From positions 58,967 through 122,966 of the forward strand of contig NZ_QLMH01000009.1 of NCBI RefSeq assembly GCF_003259935.1: a stretch of DNA of 64,000 nucleotides. Reading direction: 5' to 3'. The position numbers were made by a program, and so were the translations under genes. This DNA is from Paranoxybacillus vitaminiphilus. Its GTDB lineage: Bacteria > Bacillota > Bacilli > Bacillales > Anoxybacillaceae. How positions within the stretch are numbered: position 1 is the stretch's first letter; every line of letters starts with the position of its first letter. The notes under the pieces were generated by a model. It saw nothing but the letters and a program-made list of their open reading frames with translations. It searched no databases and was not told the origin of the DNA. Shown one piece after another: positions 54,447 to 62,540 of this stretch.

Positions 54447-55010
54447 ATGAAAAGGTTATTTTTACTTACCTTGACTTTTGTTATATTCATATTTTTATTT
54501 GGTTGTAGTAGTTATAAAAGAGATGAAGTTCCAACCGATACCAAGGAACATATCAACATAGAAGATAATAATACTAATGTTGATATAGGGCTAGTGACAA
54601 GTGGAAAGAGCTTACCTCTTAATTTTCACGAAGCAGCAGTACAAAGGAAGCAGGTGCCTTATTTGCGGTATTTAGTAAAGAGAACAGATGATCAAATTCG
54701 GTATGAAGAGTTGTGGAATTTCTTTAGATTAAGACAGCAAATACCTAAAGTGAATTTTGATGAAAATGATATATTTTTCATTGGATTGGAGGAATCTGGG
54801 AGTTGTCCGGATAAATTAGGAGATGTAAAAATAACCACCGATAAACAAGACATAACTATTCATTTGTCAAGTTCAGAAGGTCCTTGTACTGACGATGCAA
54901 CACCAAGAACATTTGTAATTGAAGTTAATAAAGAAATTTCCGCGAATTTAAAAAATGTGATAATTGTTGAGAGTGGCGTAAAAACAACTGTTCCAATAGA
55001 TGATAACTAA
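54447..55010 (+). CDS. Hypothetical lipoprotein
   Basis: 187-residue lipoprotein: MKRLFLLTLTFVIFIFLFGC (lipobox LFGC, Cys 20), a polar linker, then a beta-rich domain with ESGSCPDKLGDVKI and SSEGPCTDDATPRTFVIEV; the two cysteines could form a disulfide. GGAGGGAGG precedes the ATG. I do not recognise the family. Lower GC than the neighbours supports island origin. Confidence 0.75.
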   Translation: MKRLFLLTLTFVIFIFLFGCSSYKRDEVPTDTKEHINIEDNNTNVDIGLVTSGKSLPLNFHEAAVQRKQVPYLRYLVKRTDDQIRYEELWNFFRLRQQIPKVNFDENDIFFIGLEESGSCPDKLGDVKITTDKQDITIHLSSSEGPCTDDATPRTFVIEVNKEISANLKNVIIVESGVKTTVPIDDN

Positions 55011-55169
55011 TATTAAAAATGATTGTACTAACGACGGGTGCGTAGTTGAAGAACAATGAACAATGGTCAACATTTACAGAGATTTCGCATTAGGATGATA
55101 CTGCGCAGCAAAATAAACGATTTATGCCTTTGTACAGAAATAGAGGTAAATAGGATTTAACCAGGTACG

Positions 55170-55330
55170 ATAAGGTCGGAAATAAGAAACCAGGCGACCA
55201 AAAAAGAGGAACATCGAGTCTACATCGTGCAGAAAGGTTGCAGCTGAGTATAAAACTGAATAACATTAAAAATCCCGATCTATTCGCGTCGGGCAAAAAT
55301 GGCGTTTAAATATAAATCCCTTGACGTTTG
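55170..55330 (+). pseudogene. LysM-type end of a decayed phage lysin (copy 1)
   Basis: Frames give VYIVQKG, then LNNIKNPDLFASGKNGV with frameshifts: a LysM repeat (YxVxxGDT...LNxIxNPxxIxxGQKL) in ruins. A CCC..GGGG hairpin with T-run follows, matching the arrangement behind copy 2. The rest of 55011-55442 holds nothing else I recognise. Confidence 0.5.
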
Positions 55331-55442
55331 GCGGGGGATTTTTATTTTATACAAGCGTTTTTATAAATCGTGCAACAGCTTAAAAGAAGAGGGGTTATCT
55401 TTGTTAAAAGGAAAAAACAATTGTATAATCTTGGAGAAAAAA

Positions 55443-55567
55443 GAGGCTGAATCCAAAAGCAAAGTGCCAGACCCCACAACATAATAATATATAGGACATA
55501 ACATAAGACAAATGGGCTAATATATATTGTGAAATGTGCGTGAGGTCAGACATTATAGGTCAGCTTC
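55443..55567 (-). repeat. GGCTGACC palindromic repeat
   Basis: GAGGCTGAATCC and GGTCAGCTTC ends, inner AAAGTGCCAGACCCCACAAC and GCGTGAGGTCAGACATTAT. It ends 4 bases from the stop of the CheY-like gene. Confidence 0.88.
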
Positions 55568-55571
55568 GTAA

Positions 55572-55931
55572 TTACCTGAATAGTTTATTTAAAGATGGAA
55601 TTAATTCGTTAAAATAAGGCTTAATTATGAAATCTTTAGCGCCTATTTCAATAGCATCACTAATTAATCTTTTTTGCCCCATCGCTGAACAAATTATTAC
55701 TTTTGCTTTTGGATCAAATTTTAAAATATTTTTTAAAACATCTAATCCGTTCATAATAGGCATAGTTAAGTCAAGTACAACAATGTCAGGTTTTTTTTCT
55801 TTGTAAAGAGATACAGCGCTACTACCATCAGAAGCCTCAGCGACAACTTTGTAACCATTCTCGTTTAAGAGATTTTTTAATAAATTTCTCATAAACGTTG
55901 AATGTTCAGCAATTAATGTAGTTTTAAACAT
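55572..55931 (-). CDS. CheY-like single-domain response regulator with altered acidic pocket
   Basis: 119-residue receiver domain closest in text to CheY (FMRNLLKNLL, VVLDLTMPIMNG with phospho-acceptor D54, ICSAMGQ, GAKDFIIKPY with Lys). The paired acidic residues at positions 9-10, usually Asp-Asp, are Glu-His here (LIAEHSTFMRN), so metal binding and phosphorylation may be altered. A c-di-GMP-I-like riboswitch lies 55 bases upstream. AAAGGTGT precedes the ATG. Likely an accessory motility regulator; no CheA or other che genes are here. Confidence 0.9.
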   Translation of the reverse strand: MFKTTLIAEHSTFMRNLLKNLLNENGYKVVAEASDGSSAVSLYKEKKPDIVVLDLTMPIMNGLDVLKNILKFDPKAKVIICSAMGQKRLISDAIEIGAKDFIIKPYFNELIPSLNKLFR

Positions 55932-55985
55932 TTATAACACCTTTCATTAAATAATAAGGCAAATGAGCAAATGGAGATCGTCTTG

Positions 55986-56075
55986 CTGTGCAATCCTACT
56001 GCGATCACACAGTTGTCTTAGGTCTGTGGATTTGCGTTTCTTACTTTTGTAAAATTTGCCTTTAACAATACTATC
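55986..56075 (-). ncRNA. c-di-GMP-I (GEMM-I)-like riboswitch
   Basis: Minus strand: AAGGCAAA, stem TTTAC/GTAAG with AAAA loop, AACGCAAATCCACAGACC, TAAG, a variable hairpin, then GCAGTAGGATTGC. This follows the GEMM-I order GGCAAA - P1b - GACGCAAAGCC - CCUAA - P3 - CAGCCGGGUUGC, with 5' GCAA pairing to 3' TTGC. It differs from consensus at several positions, notably in the 3' block. It lies upstream of the CheY-like gene. The 56076-56470 stretch holds nothing else I recognise. Confidence 0.65.
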
Positions 56076-56469
56076 ACAAATTGTCAAAAACGCCCGATTT
56101 TTATTTATTAAAAATTTTATGAAAATTATAATCAAAAACATGTTTTTTTGATTGAATAATTGATTTCATTGTATGCCAAAAAAAGATCGGTAGCTTACAC
56201 TTTCTTTTTAAACGCAATCTAGTAACAGAAATGAACATATTCATTCATCCCTTTCAACTGGATAACTAATAATGTTTATATTCCGTTAGTTGACTAAAAT
56301 ATCCTGCTATAAAATAGATATTCAATGATATGTTTGTTTCGTATTCAAATATCCTCATCCTTTAGTTGAGCAAAAAATCAACAACATTCTTTAATGGATG
56401 GAGCGGTAAATTTGGGTGTTTTTTTATTCTTTATTAATTGCACGTAAAAACAAAAACGTCCGAATTATA

Positions 56470-56775
56470 GGAGAAATAAAGTACATTCTTGCCTGCAAAA
56501 ATGTCTAGGAATGCGGGTATTGTACCGAGCCGAATTATGCAGAGAAGTTTATCAATATCATCGAAAAATATGAGCTGCATAATATGATAGGGTCGGCAAT
56601 AAAAAGCTGGTAAAACCGATGCCCAAGAAAGAAGGACAAGTGTATATCGTGAAGAAAGGTGACACATTGAGTGCAATGCGCAAAAATATAAAACAACGGT
56701 AGAAAAACTTCAAAATTAAATGGTATTAAAAATCCTAATCTAATTCGTGTCGGACAAAAATTGCGTTTAAAATAG
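56470..56775 (+). pseudogene. Decayed phage glucosaminidase (GH73-like) with C-terminal LysM (copy 2)
   Basis: EPNYAEKFINIIEKYEL matches the C-terminal end of GH73 glucosaminidases. After a frameshift YIVKKGDTLSAM, then LNGIKNPNLIRVGQKLRLK and a stop give a LysM repeat. Several frameshifts break it. It resembles copy 1 at 55170, so two lysin tails flank the CheY-like gene. Confidence 0.65.
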
Positions 56776-56856
56776 CTCCCTTGCCATTTGGCTGGGACTT
56801 TCTTTTTTTTATTATTATTTGTAAAATATATAGTAAAAAATAAGAGAGGAGAATTA

Positions 56857-57129
56857 ATGAAATCTACAGGTATTGTTCGTAAACTTGACGAGTTAGGCCG
56901 TGTCGTTATTCCTATTGAGTTGCGCCGCACACTAGGCATCGTTGAAAAAGACCAATTGGAAATTTTGGTTGATGATGAGTATATCATTCTCAAAAAATAC
57001 AAGCCCAATATGGCATGCCAAGTAACTGGTGAAGTATCAGATAACAATCTTCGGCTTGCTGGCGGTAAAATCATTTTAAGTCGTGAGGGTGCGGAGCAAT
57101 TGTTAAAAGAGATTAAGCAATGTTTATAA
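56857..57129 (+). CDS. AbrB-family transition-state regulator
   Basis: 90-residue protein: N-terminal SpoVT-AbrB DNA-binding domain (MKSTGIVRKLDELGRVVIPI, ELRRTLGI, then DQLEILVDDEYIILKKYKP) and a short C-terminal part GEVSDNNLRLAGGKIILSREG. This is an AbrB paralogue, common in phages and islands of Bacillaceae. AGAGGAGAA precedes the ATG. Probably not the core abrB, which sits elsewhere in Bacillus. Confidence 0.9.
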   Translation: MKSTGIVRKLDELGRVVIPIELRRTLGIVEKDQLEILVDDEYIILKKYKPNMACQVTGEVSDNNLRLAGGKIILSREGAEQLLKEIKQCL

Positions 57130-57218
57130 AATTCAACGATTAAAGAAAAATTCGTCAACAATCCGTCAACAACGGGACTAAAACCGACAATCCAATCAAA
57201 ACAAAATAACAAAATAAG

Positions 57219-57246
57219 AAAAAACCCTTGATACACAAGGGTTTTT
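57219..57246. terminator. Terminator shared by tRNA-Ala and AbrB gene side
   Basis: Perfect stem AAAAACCCTTG / CAAGGGTTTTT with a 5-base loop, directly beyond the tRNA 3' end. Confidence 0.9.
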
Positions 57247-57250
57247 CCGA

Positions 57251-57323
57251 TGGAGCATACCGGGCTCGAACCGGTGACCTTCGCGCTGCCAGCACGACGC
57301 TCTCCCAACTGAGCTAATGCCCC
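57251..57323 (-). tRNA. tRNA-Ala (GGC anticodon)
   Basis: Minus strand, 73 nt: acceptor GGGGCAT / ATGCTCC, D arm GCTCAGTTGGGAGAGC, anticodon loop CTGGCAG with anticodon GGC, T arm ACCGGTTCGAGCCCGGT, discriminator A. No CCA is encoded (TCG follows). It reads GCC/GCU codons. Its 3' end faces the accessory island. Confidence 0.96.
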
Positions 57324-57509
57324 GTGGCTGACAATATATTATAGCTACATCAAAATTATAAACTTCTCTATTTTCGATTTCAATAATAAATTTAAAGGAA
57401 TTGTCGTTTGTTTTTGTTTATGAGCGATCTTCCGCATTCCTTAGGATTTAGATATGTACTGTGAGCAGTAAAGCATATTTTAGAATAGGCGTTTCAAAAC
57501 GGGAAAACA

Positions 57510-57542
57510 GCGAAAGCGTCTGGCTGCAGCTAGACGCTTTCA
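57510..57542 (-). terminator. Terminator overlapping the mgtC-type stop codon
   Basis: GAAAGCGTCT / AGACGCTTTC with a 10-base loop; the gene's TAG lies in the 3' side of the left arm on the minus strand. T-rich run follows. 57324-57509 shows no other feature. Confidence 0.6.
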
Positions 57543-58207
57543 ATATCGATTCTGATAACAGAAGGGATAGTGCGAACGGAATAATATATGTCGGTTGTTG
57601 TCCGTTTTTGGTCAACTGTCACTTTTAATTTAATTAAATGATAGTTTGTATCAAGATCTTTAATGCGAATGGTTTTAATATGAATATTTTGCTCCTTTAT
57701 GGAGTTAATGATATCAGTGATGTTTTTCATGTCTGAAACAGTGATTTGTAGATTGATTTCTTTTTCCCGCAGTTGTTTCGGTCCTAAAATGGCTGTAAGA
57801 AATGGAAGTAATTCGACGCTGACAATGAGCAGAGCAACGCTGAATAGAGCCTCTTGATAAAAACCGGCTCCAACAGCGATACCAATTCCAGCCGCTCCCC
57901 AGATTAATGCGGCTGTTGTCAAGCCGGAAATGCTGTCGTTGCCGCGCCGCAAAATAACCCCTGCTCCTAAAAAGCCGATGCCGGAAACAATTTGCGCTGC
58001 AAGACGGAGCGGGTCCATCGTAATGTGATCTTTTATTGGAAAAAGGTAAGCTGACTCAATGGAAACAATCGTCAGCAAACAACTGACGATGGAAATCACT
58101 AAACATGTTTTTAAACCAACCGGTTTTCGCTTCAGTTCCCGCTCAAGTCCAATTACCATTCCTAAGACAGCAGATATACTAAGCTTCATAAAGAGATCAA
58201 TTTCCAT
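57530..58207 (-). CDS. MgtC/SapB-family membrane protein
   Basis: 225-residue protein. Four to five N-terminal membrane segments with LGMVIGLERELKRKPVGLKTC, QIVSGIGFLGAGVIL and GLTTAALIWGAAGIGIAVG are the MgtC/SapB signature; the C-terminal cytosolic domain is ACT-like. MgtC proteins affect membrane energetics and growth in low magnesium. ATG at 58207 has AGAGGTGATGAAG; the frame opens 47 codons earlier, overlapping the divergent gene, and is rejected. Confidence 0.9.
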   Translation of the reverse strand: MEIDLFMKLSISAVLGMVIGLERELKRKPVGLKTCLVISIVSCLLTIVSIESAYLFPIKDHITMDPLRLAAQIVSGIGFLGAGVILRRGNDSISGLTTAALIWGAAGIGIAVGAGFYQEALFSVALLIVSVELLPFLTAILGPKQLREKEINLQITVSDMKNITDIINSIKEQNIHIKTIRIKDLDTNYHLIKLKVTVDQKRTTTDIYYSVRTIPSVIRIDIESV

Positions 58208-58275
58208 CTTCATCACCTCTTTCATCTTAGTTAGTGCTATAATTTTTTCTAAAATGCATCGTGGAGAGATGAAAC

Positions 58276-59178
58276 ATGAAATCAACGAATCTATTAAAAC
58301 CTTATCTTGCTTTATTTGTTGGGGCACTTTCGATCTCAACGTCGGCAATTCTCGTCAAGTGGGTGGCTGCTCCTGCGGCGGTTACGGCTTTTTATCGACT
58401 ATTTTTGACGGTTCTATTCATGACGCCATTCTTTATTAAATATATACCAGAAATGAGTGGAATTACGAAGCGAGATTGGTTGTTTTCCATTATTTCAGGG
58501 GTGTTGCTGGCCTTTCATTTTATTCTTTGGTTTGAATCATTGAACTATACATCTGTAACAAGCTCCGTTGTGTTAGTTACATTACAGCCATTGTTTGCTT
58601 TTGTCGGAGGTTATGTCTTTTTTAAAGAAAGATTAACTGTAGGAGCATTGTTAAGCGGGTTGCTGGCGATTACGGGAAGCGTCATTATCAGCTGGGGAGA
58701 TTTCCGAGTGAGCGGTAAAGCGTTATTTGGCGATTTATTAGCTTTGTTGGCATGTGCAATGGTTACCGGCTATTGGCTGTTTGGACAGGATTTGCGAAAA
58801 CGGCTTTCGCTCATGACATATACATATGTCGTGTATGGTGTAAGCTCCATGACTTTGCTTTTGTATGTGCTGGCTTTTCGATATTCGTTATTTTCTTACA
58901 GTCAAACGGATTGGCTCTGCTTTATTTTATTGGCGATTGTGCCGACATTGCTTGGTCATTCGTTAATGAACTGGTCAGTGAAATGGGTAAGCGCCGTTAC
59001 AGTTTCGATGAGTATTTTATTTGAACCGGTCGGCGCATCCATTTTAGCATATTTCCTGCTTGGAGAAATCATTCAGCCATCGCAATGGATTGGCGGACTT
59101 TTTATTCTGACAGGTATCGGTACGTATTTATGGAGTGAAAATCGAAAGAGAGCATTTTTAGTACAGGAAAGTAGCTGA
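58276..59178 (+). CDS. DMT-superfamily (EamA) transporter
   Basis: 300-residue protein with ten hydrophobic segments in two EamA repeats: ALSISTSAILVKW..A..AVTAFYRL in the first, PTLLGHSLMNWSVKWVSAVTVSMSILFEPVGASILAYF (in part) in the second. A drug/metabolite exporter of unknown substrate. GGAGAGATG lies upstream of the ATG. Its 3' end overlaps the convergent tgl by 21 bases. Confidence 0.9.
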   Translation: MKSTNLLKPYLALFVGALSISTSAILVKWVAAPAAVTAFYRLFLTVLFMTPFFIKYIPEMSGITKRDWLFSIISGVLLAFHFILWFESLNYTSVTSSVVLVTLQPLFAFVGGYVFFKERLTVGALLSGLLAITGSVIISWGDFRVSGKALFGDLLALLACAMVTGYWLFGQDLRKRLSLMTYTYVVYGVSSMTLLLYVLAFRYSLFSYSQTDWLCFILLAIVPTLLGHSLMNWSVKWVSAVTVSMSILFEPVGASILAYFLLGEIIQPSQWIGGLFILTGIGTYLWSENRKRAFLVQESS

Positions 59179-59976
59179 ACCGATTTTTCCGATTACAAGG
59201 TGCGCTGGGTTCAAGAAAATACGAACCTGTTCTCGTTGTGGAGCAAATGTCGATAAATATTTAAAGCCGACTCTTGTTGTTTGTTTAAGTAAATAAGCTG
59301 ATTTTGTCGCATTCTTTCTTCGCTTCGTATTGAGAATTTCAATCATAACTTCTTTTGTCCTGATGCCGATTCCGTGTCCGTAATATAATCCTTTTCCAAA
59401 ATAAATGGCATTTTCGCCTTGCCATTGAGGTGTTTCAGGGTTGACTTCAGGATTTTTAAAGTAAAGACAGTCACCGGGAATGTAATCGTCCCCGTTTGTT
59501 GTTTTTACCCCTAAATCTTTATCATAGTGCCAATCATACAGAAGCAAATTCGCAAACAGCTCATTAAATGTTGTTTCTGGAAGAACTTCAAGCACAGCTT
59601 TATAAAAGACAATGACAATGGCTGTAGCACATTCGAACGCATACAGATGGCTATTTTCAAAAATATCGTTAATTCCCGCAGAAGGAAGCACGCCTTCTTT
59701 TAGTTCAAATCCGCCGAGATGATTGCGCTGCCAGAACCGTTCGTTACATCTTGAAAATTGAAAAATTGTAAATTTGGCTTTGCTGTGTGCCAACAGCTTG
59801 GCAGCTTCAATAATTTTTTCCCGCAATAAAAGTTCAAACATTAGTTGTTTTTGACTGTCGTAAGCATATACTTTTTCTTCTTCTAATAGAGCCTTTAAAA
59901 TCATTTCTTGTACTTCCGAAAAAGGAGTATTTATAAAAAACGTGTTATTCACAAGATGTTGTGCAATTTTAATCAT
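59158..59976 (-). CDS. tgl: Spore coat transglutaminase
   Basis: 272-residue protein-glutamine gamma-glutamyltransferase. YAFECATAIVIV carries the catalytic C116 with E115, then LYDWHYDKDLG, GDCLYFKNPEVNPETPQWQGEN and GHGIGI, all as in B. subtilis Tgl. It crosslinks spore coat proteins through glutamine-lysine bonds. It is about 25 residues longer than the B. subtilis protein, mainly at the C terminus. AGGAGAGGAGA precedes the ATG. Overlaps the convergent transporter gene end. Confidence 0.93.
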   Translation of the reverse strand: MIKIAQHLVNNTFFINTPFSEVQEMILKALLEEEKVYAYDSQKQLMFELLLREKIIEAAKLLAHSKAKFTIFQFSRCNERFWQRNHLGGFELKEGVLPSAGINDIFENSHLYAFECATAIVIVFYKAVLEVLPETTFNELFANLLLYDWHYDKDLGVKTTNGDDYIPGDCLYFKNPEVNPETPQWQGENAIYFGKGLYYGHGIGIRTKEVMIEILNTKRRKNATKSAYLLKQTTRVGFKYLSTFAPQREQVRIFLNPAHLVIGKIGSATFLY

Positions 59977-60158
59977 ACGGTCTCCTCTCCTTGTTGAATT
60001 ATTAACAATTTATCAACATTTTTTCAACAAAATCCACATCAATCTATAATTTCAAGACAATATGTTCGTATATTTTTTCTGGATTAGTTGTTTTTGTGGA
60101 TAAAATCGGATTTTTTGTTAACAACCTGTTGATAAGTTTGTGTATAACTTGTTTATAA
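59945..60158. other. DnaA-box cluster
   Basis: TTATTCACA (59945, inside tgl start), TTATCAACA (60010), TGTGGATAA (60095, a perfect box on the minus strand), TGTTGATAA (60127), TGTGTATAA (60139) and TGTTTATAA (60150). The last three are 12 and 11 bases apart and the fourth 32 bases away, close to helical phasing. The region is AT-rich between tgl and the thiamine operon. Confidence 0.6.
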
Positions 60159-60209
60159 GTTTCTTTCATTTACAAAAAGGAGTGTTATTGTTATAGTAAA
60201 TTTTGAAAA

Positions 60210-60305
60210 CATGTCGGGGAGCTGAGAGAAATCGGCTGAGAGGATACTGATTCGTATCGACCCGTGAACCTGATCTGGGTAATGCCAGCGTAGGGATGGA
60301 TATTC
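60210..60305 (+). ncRNA. TPP riboswitch (THI element)
   Basis: GGGGAGCTGAGAGAAATC, GGCTGAGAGGATACTG, CGACCCGTGAACCTGATC and TGGGTAATGCCAGCGTAGGG are the conserved blocks of the thiamin pyrophosphate riboswitch. It lies upstream of a thiamine-precursor transport operon, so TPP should repress that operon. Confidence 0.95.
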
Positions 60306-60335
60306 ATTCTTATTTACGTCATGTTTATGAGGAAA

Positions 60336-60367
60336 TGGCTACCCTTATGCAGGTAGCTGTTTTTTTA
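60336..60367 (+). terminator. Terminator of the TPP riboswitch
   Basis: GGCTACC / GGTAGCT hairpin followed by a T7 run, between riboswitch and first gene: the expression platform. Confidence 0.85.
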
Positions 60368-60429
60368 TTTTATTGGCAGAGGAATTTATTAGTATGTTTT
60401 AAACATGTAAAGAAAGGAGAGATGATCAA

Positions 60430-60720
60430 ATGGCAACAGTGAATGTCGGTTTTCAAGTGTTACCGAAAGTAGCAAACGGAAATACTTATGATGTGGTCGA
60501 TAAAGCGATTGAAGTCGTACAGAAATCCGGTGTGAAGTATGAAGTTGGTGCTATGGAGACGGTAATGGAAGGAGAACTCGATGAACTTTTAGAAATCGTT
60601 AAAAAAGCGCAAGATGCCTGCATTGAAGCCGGAGCTTCCGAAGTAATGACATATATAAAAATTCATTACCGCCCTAATGAGGGAGTCACCTTAGATGAAA
60701 AGCTTCGGAAATATCGTTAA
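60430..60720 (+). CDS. Thiamine-binding protein (MTH1187/YkoF-like)
   Basis: 96-residue cytosolic single-domain protein of the thiamine-binding (DUF77/MTH1187) family: VNVGFQVLPKVANGNTYDVVDKAIEVV and YEVGAMETVMEGELDELLEIV (in part). B. subtilis YkoF is a two-domain relative that binds hydroxymethylpyrimidine or thiamine. It is first in the riboswitch operon; the permease gene starts within it. AAAGGAGAG precedes the ATG. Confidence 0.9.
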   Translation: MATVNVGFQVLPKVANGNTYDVVDKAIEVVQKSGVKYEVGAMETVMEGELDELLEIVKKAQDACIEAGASEVMTYIKIHYRPNEGVTLDEKLRKYR

Positions 60721-61489
60721 TGCTGTTAAAAGATGGTCATCAATGATGATGCCTTCTTTTGTCATTTTAGCGATTCTTGTTTTATGGGAGTTATCTGTTT
60801 ATGTAACAGGGATAGAAAAATGGATTTTACCGGCTCCTACCGACATATTTCAGTCGTTAATTAACAGCAGCGATTTACTTGTGATTCATTCTTTACAAAC
60901 ACTGAAAGAAACGCTGCTCGGGTTATTGTTAGCTGTAATCATTGGTATTATATTAGCAACGCTCATCGATGTATCAAAATGGTTTCGGAAAGCGCTTTAT
61001 CCGTTGCTTGTCATCTCACAGACGATTCCGATTATTGCAGTTGCTCCGTTAATCATGATTTGGTTTGGCTTTGGCATTTTGCCAAAAGTGATTGTCGTTG
61101 CACTCGTTTGCTTTTTTCCGATTGCAATTAATTTAGCGGACGGTTATCGCACTGTCGATATTACAATGATTCGTTTGCTGGAAACGATGGGGGCGACAAA
61201 ATGGCAAATTTTTAAGATGGTCAAGCTTCCAGGGGCGATGCCATTTTTCTTTTCTGGATTAAGAATTGCCGGAACATATAGTGTGATGGGCGCTGTAATT
61301 GGTGAGTGGCTGGGGGCGAGTCAAGGCCTTGGGATTTTATTGACACGTTCTTCCCAATCGTTTTTAACCGATCGTGTGTTTGCAACGATAATTGTCATTG
61401 TGTTTATGAGTTTAGCCGTTTTTGCGATTGTCGAAGCGCTGGCGCGGGTAACGATGCGATGGCATTATCAACAAAAAAACAAAGATTAG
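60695..61489 (+). CDS. thiX: Thiamine-precursor ABC permease (ThiX type)
   Basis: 264-residue SsuC/ThiX-like permease with six hydrophobic segments; EAA loop LLETMGATKWQIFKMVKLPGA. With ThiY and ThiZ it would import a pyrimidine precursor such as formylaminopyrimidine, as known in Bacillus halodurans. Overlaps the preceding gene by 26 bases. Confidence 0.9.
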   Translation: MKSFGNIVNAVKRWSSMMMPSFVILAILVLWELSVYVTGIEKWILPAPTDIFQSLINSSDLLVIHSLQTLKETLLGLLLAVIIGIILATLIDVSKWFRKALYPLLVISQTIPIIAVAPLIMIWFGFGILPKVIVVALVCFFPIAINLADGYRTVDITMIRLLETMGATKWQIFKMVKLPGAMPFFFSGLRIAGTYSVMGAVIGEWLGASQGLGILLTRSSQSFLTDRVFATIIVIVFMSLAVFAIVEALARVTMRWHYQQKNKD

Positions 61490-61505
61490 AGAAAGGAAGA
61501 TGGCT

Positions 61506-62540
61506 GTGAAACAATTTAGCAAATTTATGAACCTATTGCTTGCCGTAATTTTAATAATAGCTTTAGCTGCATGTAATATGAAGGAAAACCAAGGACAAGA
61601 AGCTGACAAAAAGAAAGGAAATGCCGAAAAGACGCTGCAAAAAATAACGGTCATGCTTGATTGGTTCCCGAACACAAACCATACAGGTTTATATGTGGCA
61701 AAAGATAAAGGTTATTATAAACAGCAAGGATTAGATGTGGAGATTTTACAGCCAGGTGAAGGAACAACAGCGGATCAATTAGTAGCGGCTGGAAAAGCGG
61801 ATTTTGGTATCAGTTATCAAGAAAGCGTTACGCAAGCACGTTCTACAGATATTCCGCTTGTTTCCATCGCGGCAATCATTCAACATAATACATCAGCGTT
61901 CGCTTCTTTAAAGGAAGCGGGAATTACGTCACCAAAAGATTTCGAAGGCAAACGCTATGGCGGTTGGGGTTCTCCGGTTGAAGAAGCCGTATTAAAAGCG
62001 GTTATGCAAAAAGCGAATGCTGATTTTTCAAAATTAAAGATCGTGACGCTCGGTGCAACTGATTTCTTCAAATCCATTGGCCGTGATGCCGATTTCATGT
62101 GGATTTATTATGGATGGGATGGCGTTGAAGCGGAACGTCAAGGAAAAGAATTAAATACGATTATGTTAAAAGATTTAGACCCGGCTCTCGATTACTATAC
62201 TCCGGTTATCGTAACGAACGAAGAGCATGTGAAAGAACAAAAAGAATTAGTAAAGAGATTTATGGAAGCTACTGCAAAAGGTTATGAATTTGCCATTGAA
62301 AACCCAGAAGAAGCGGCAGATATTTTAATAAAAAACGCCCCAGAGTTAAATAAAGAATTAGTAAAAGCAAGTCAAAAATGGTTGAGCACAAAATATCAAG
62401 ATGACGCAGAACAGTGGGGGGTACAAAAGGAAGAAGTTTGGAAGCGTTACGCTGATTGGATGTTCGAACGCGGTCTCATCGAGAAAAATATTGATCCAAA
62501 AGCAGCGTTTACAAATGAATTTCTTCCTGGAAAGAAATGA
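61506..62540 (+). CDS. thiY: Pyrimidine-precursor-binding lipoprotein (ThiY type)
   Basis: 344-residue NMT1/THI5-like lipoprotein: lipobox ALAAC near residue 22, then VMLDWFPNTNHTGLYVAKDKGYY, the THI5 signature, DFGISYQESVTQAR and FEGKRYGGWGSPVEEAV. It binds a thiamine pyrimidine precursor. GTG at 61506 has GAAAGGAAGA 8 bases upstream; an ATG at 61500 is too close to it. Confidence 0.92.
   Translation: MKQFSKFMNLLLAVILIIALAACNMKENQGQEADKKKGNAEKTLQKITVMLDWFPNTNHTGLYVAKDKGYYKQQGLDVEILQPGEGTTADQLVAAGKADFGISYQESVTQARSTDIPLVSIAAIIQHNTSAFASLKEAGITSPKDFEGKRYGGWGSPVEEAVLKAVMQKANADFSKLKIVTLGATDFFKSIGRDADFMWIYYGWDGVEAERQGKELNTIMLKDLDPALDYYTPVIVTNEEHVKEQKELVKRFMEATAKGYEFAIENPEEAADILIKNAPELNKELVKASQKWLSTKYQDDAEQWGVQKEEVWKRYADWMFERGLIEKNIDPKAAFTNEFLPGKK

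Noticed and set aside
56535..57308. Long minus-strand frame of 257 codons over the AbrB gene and tRNA
   Set aside because: It starts inside the tRNA-Ala, is antisense to a clear AbrB protein and shows no protein-like motif.
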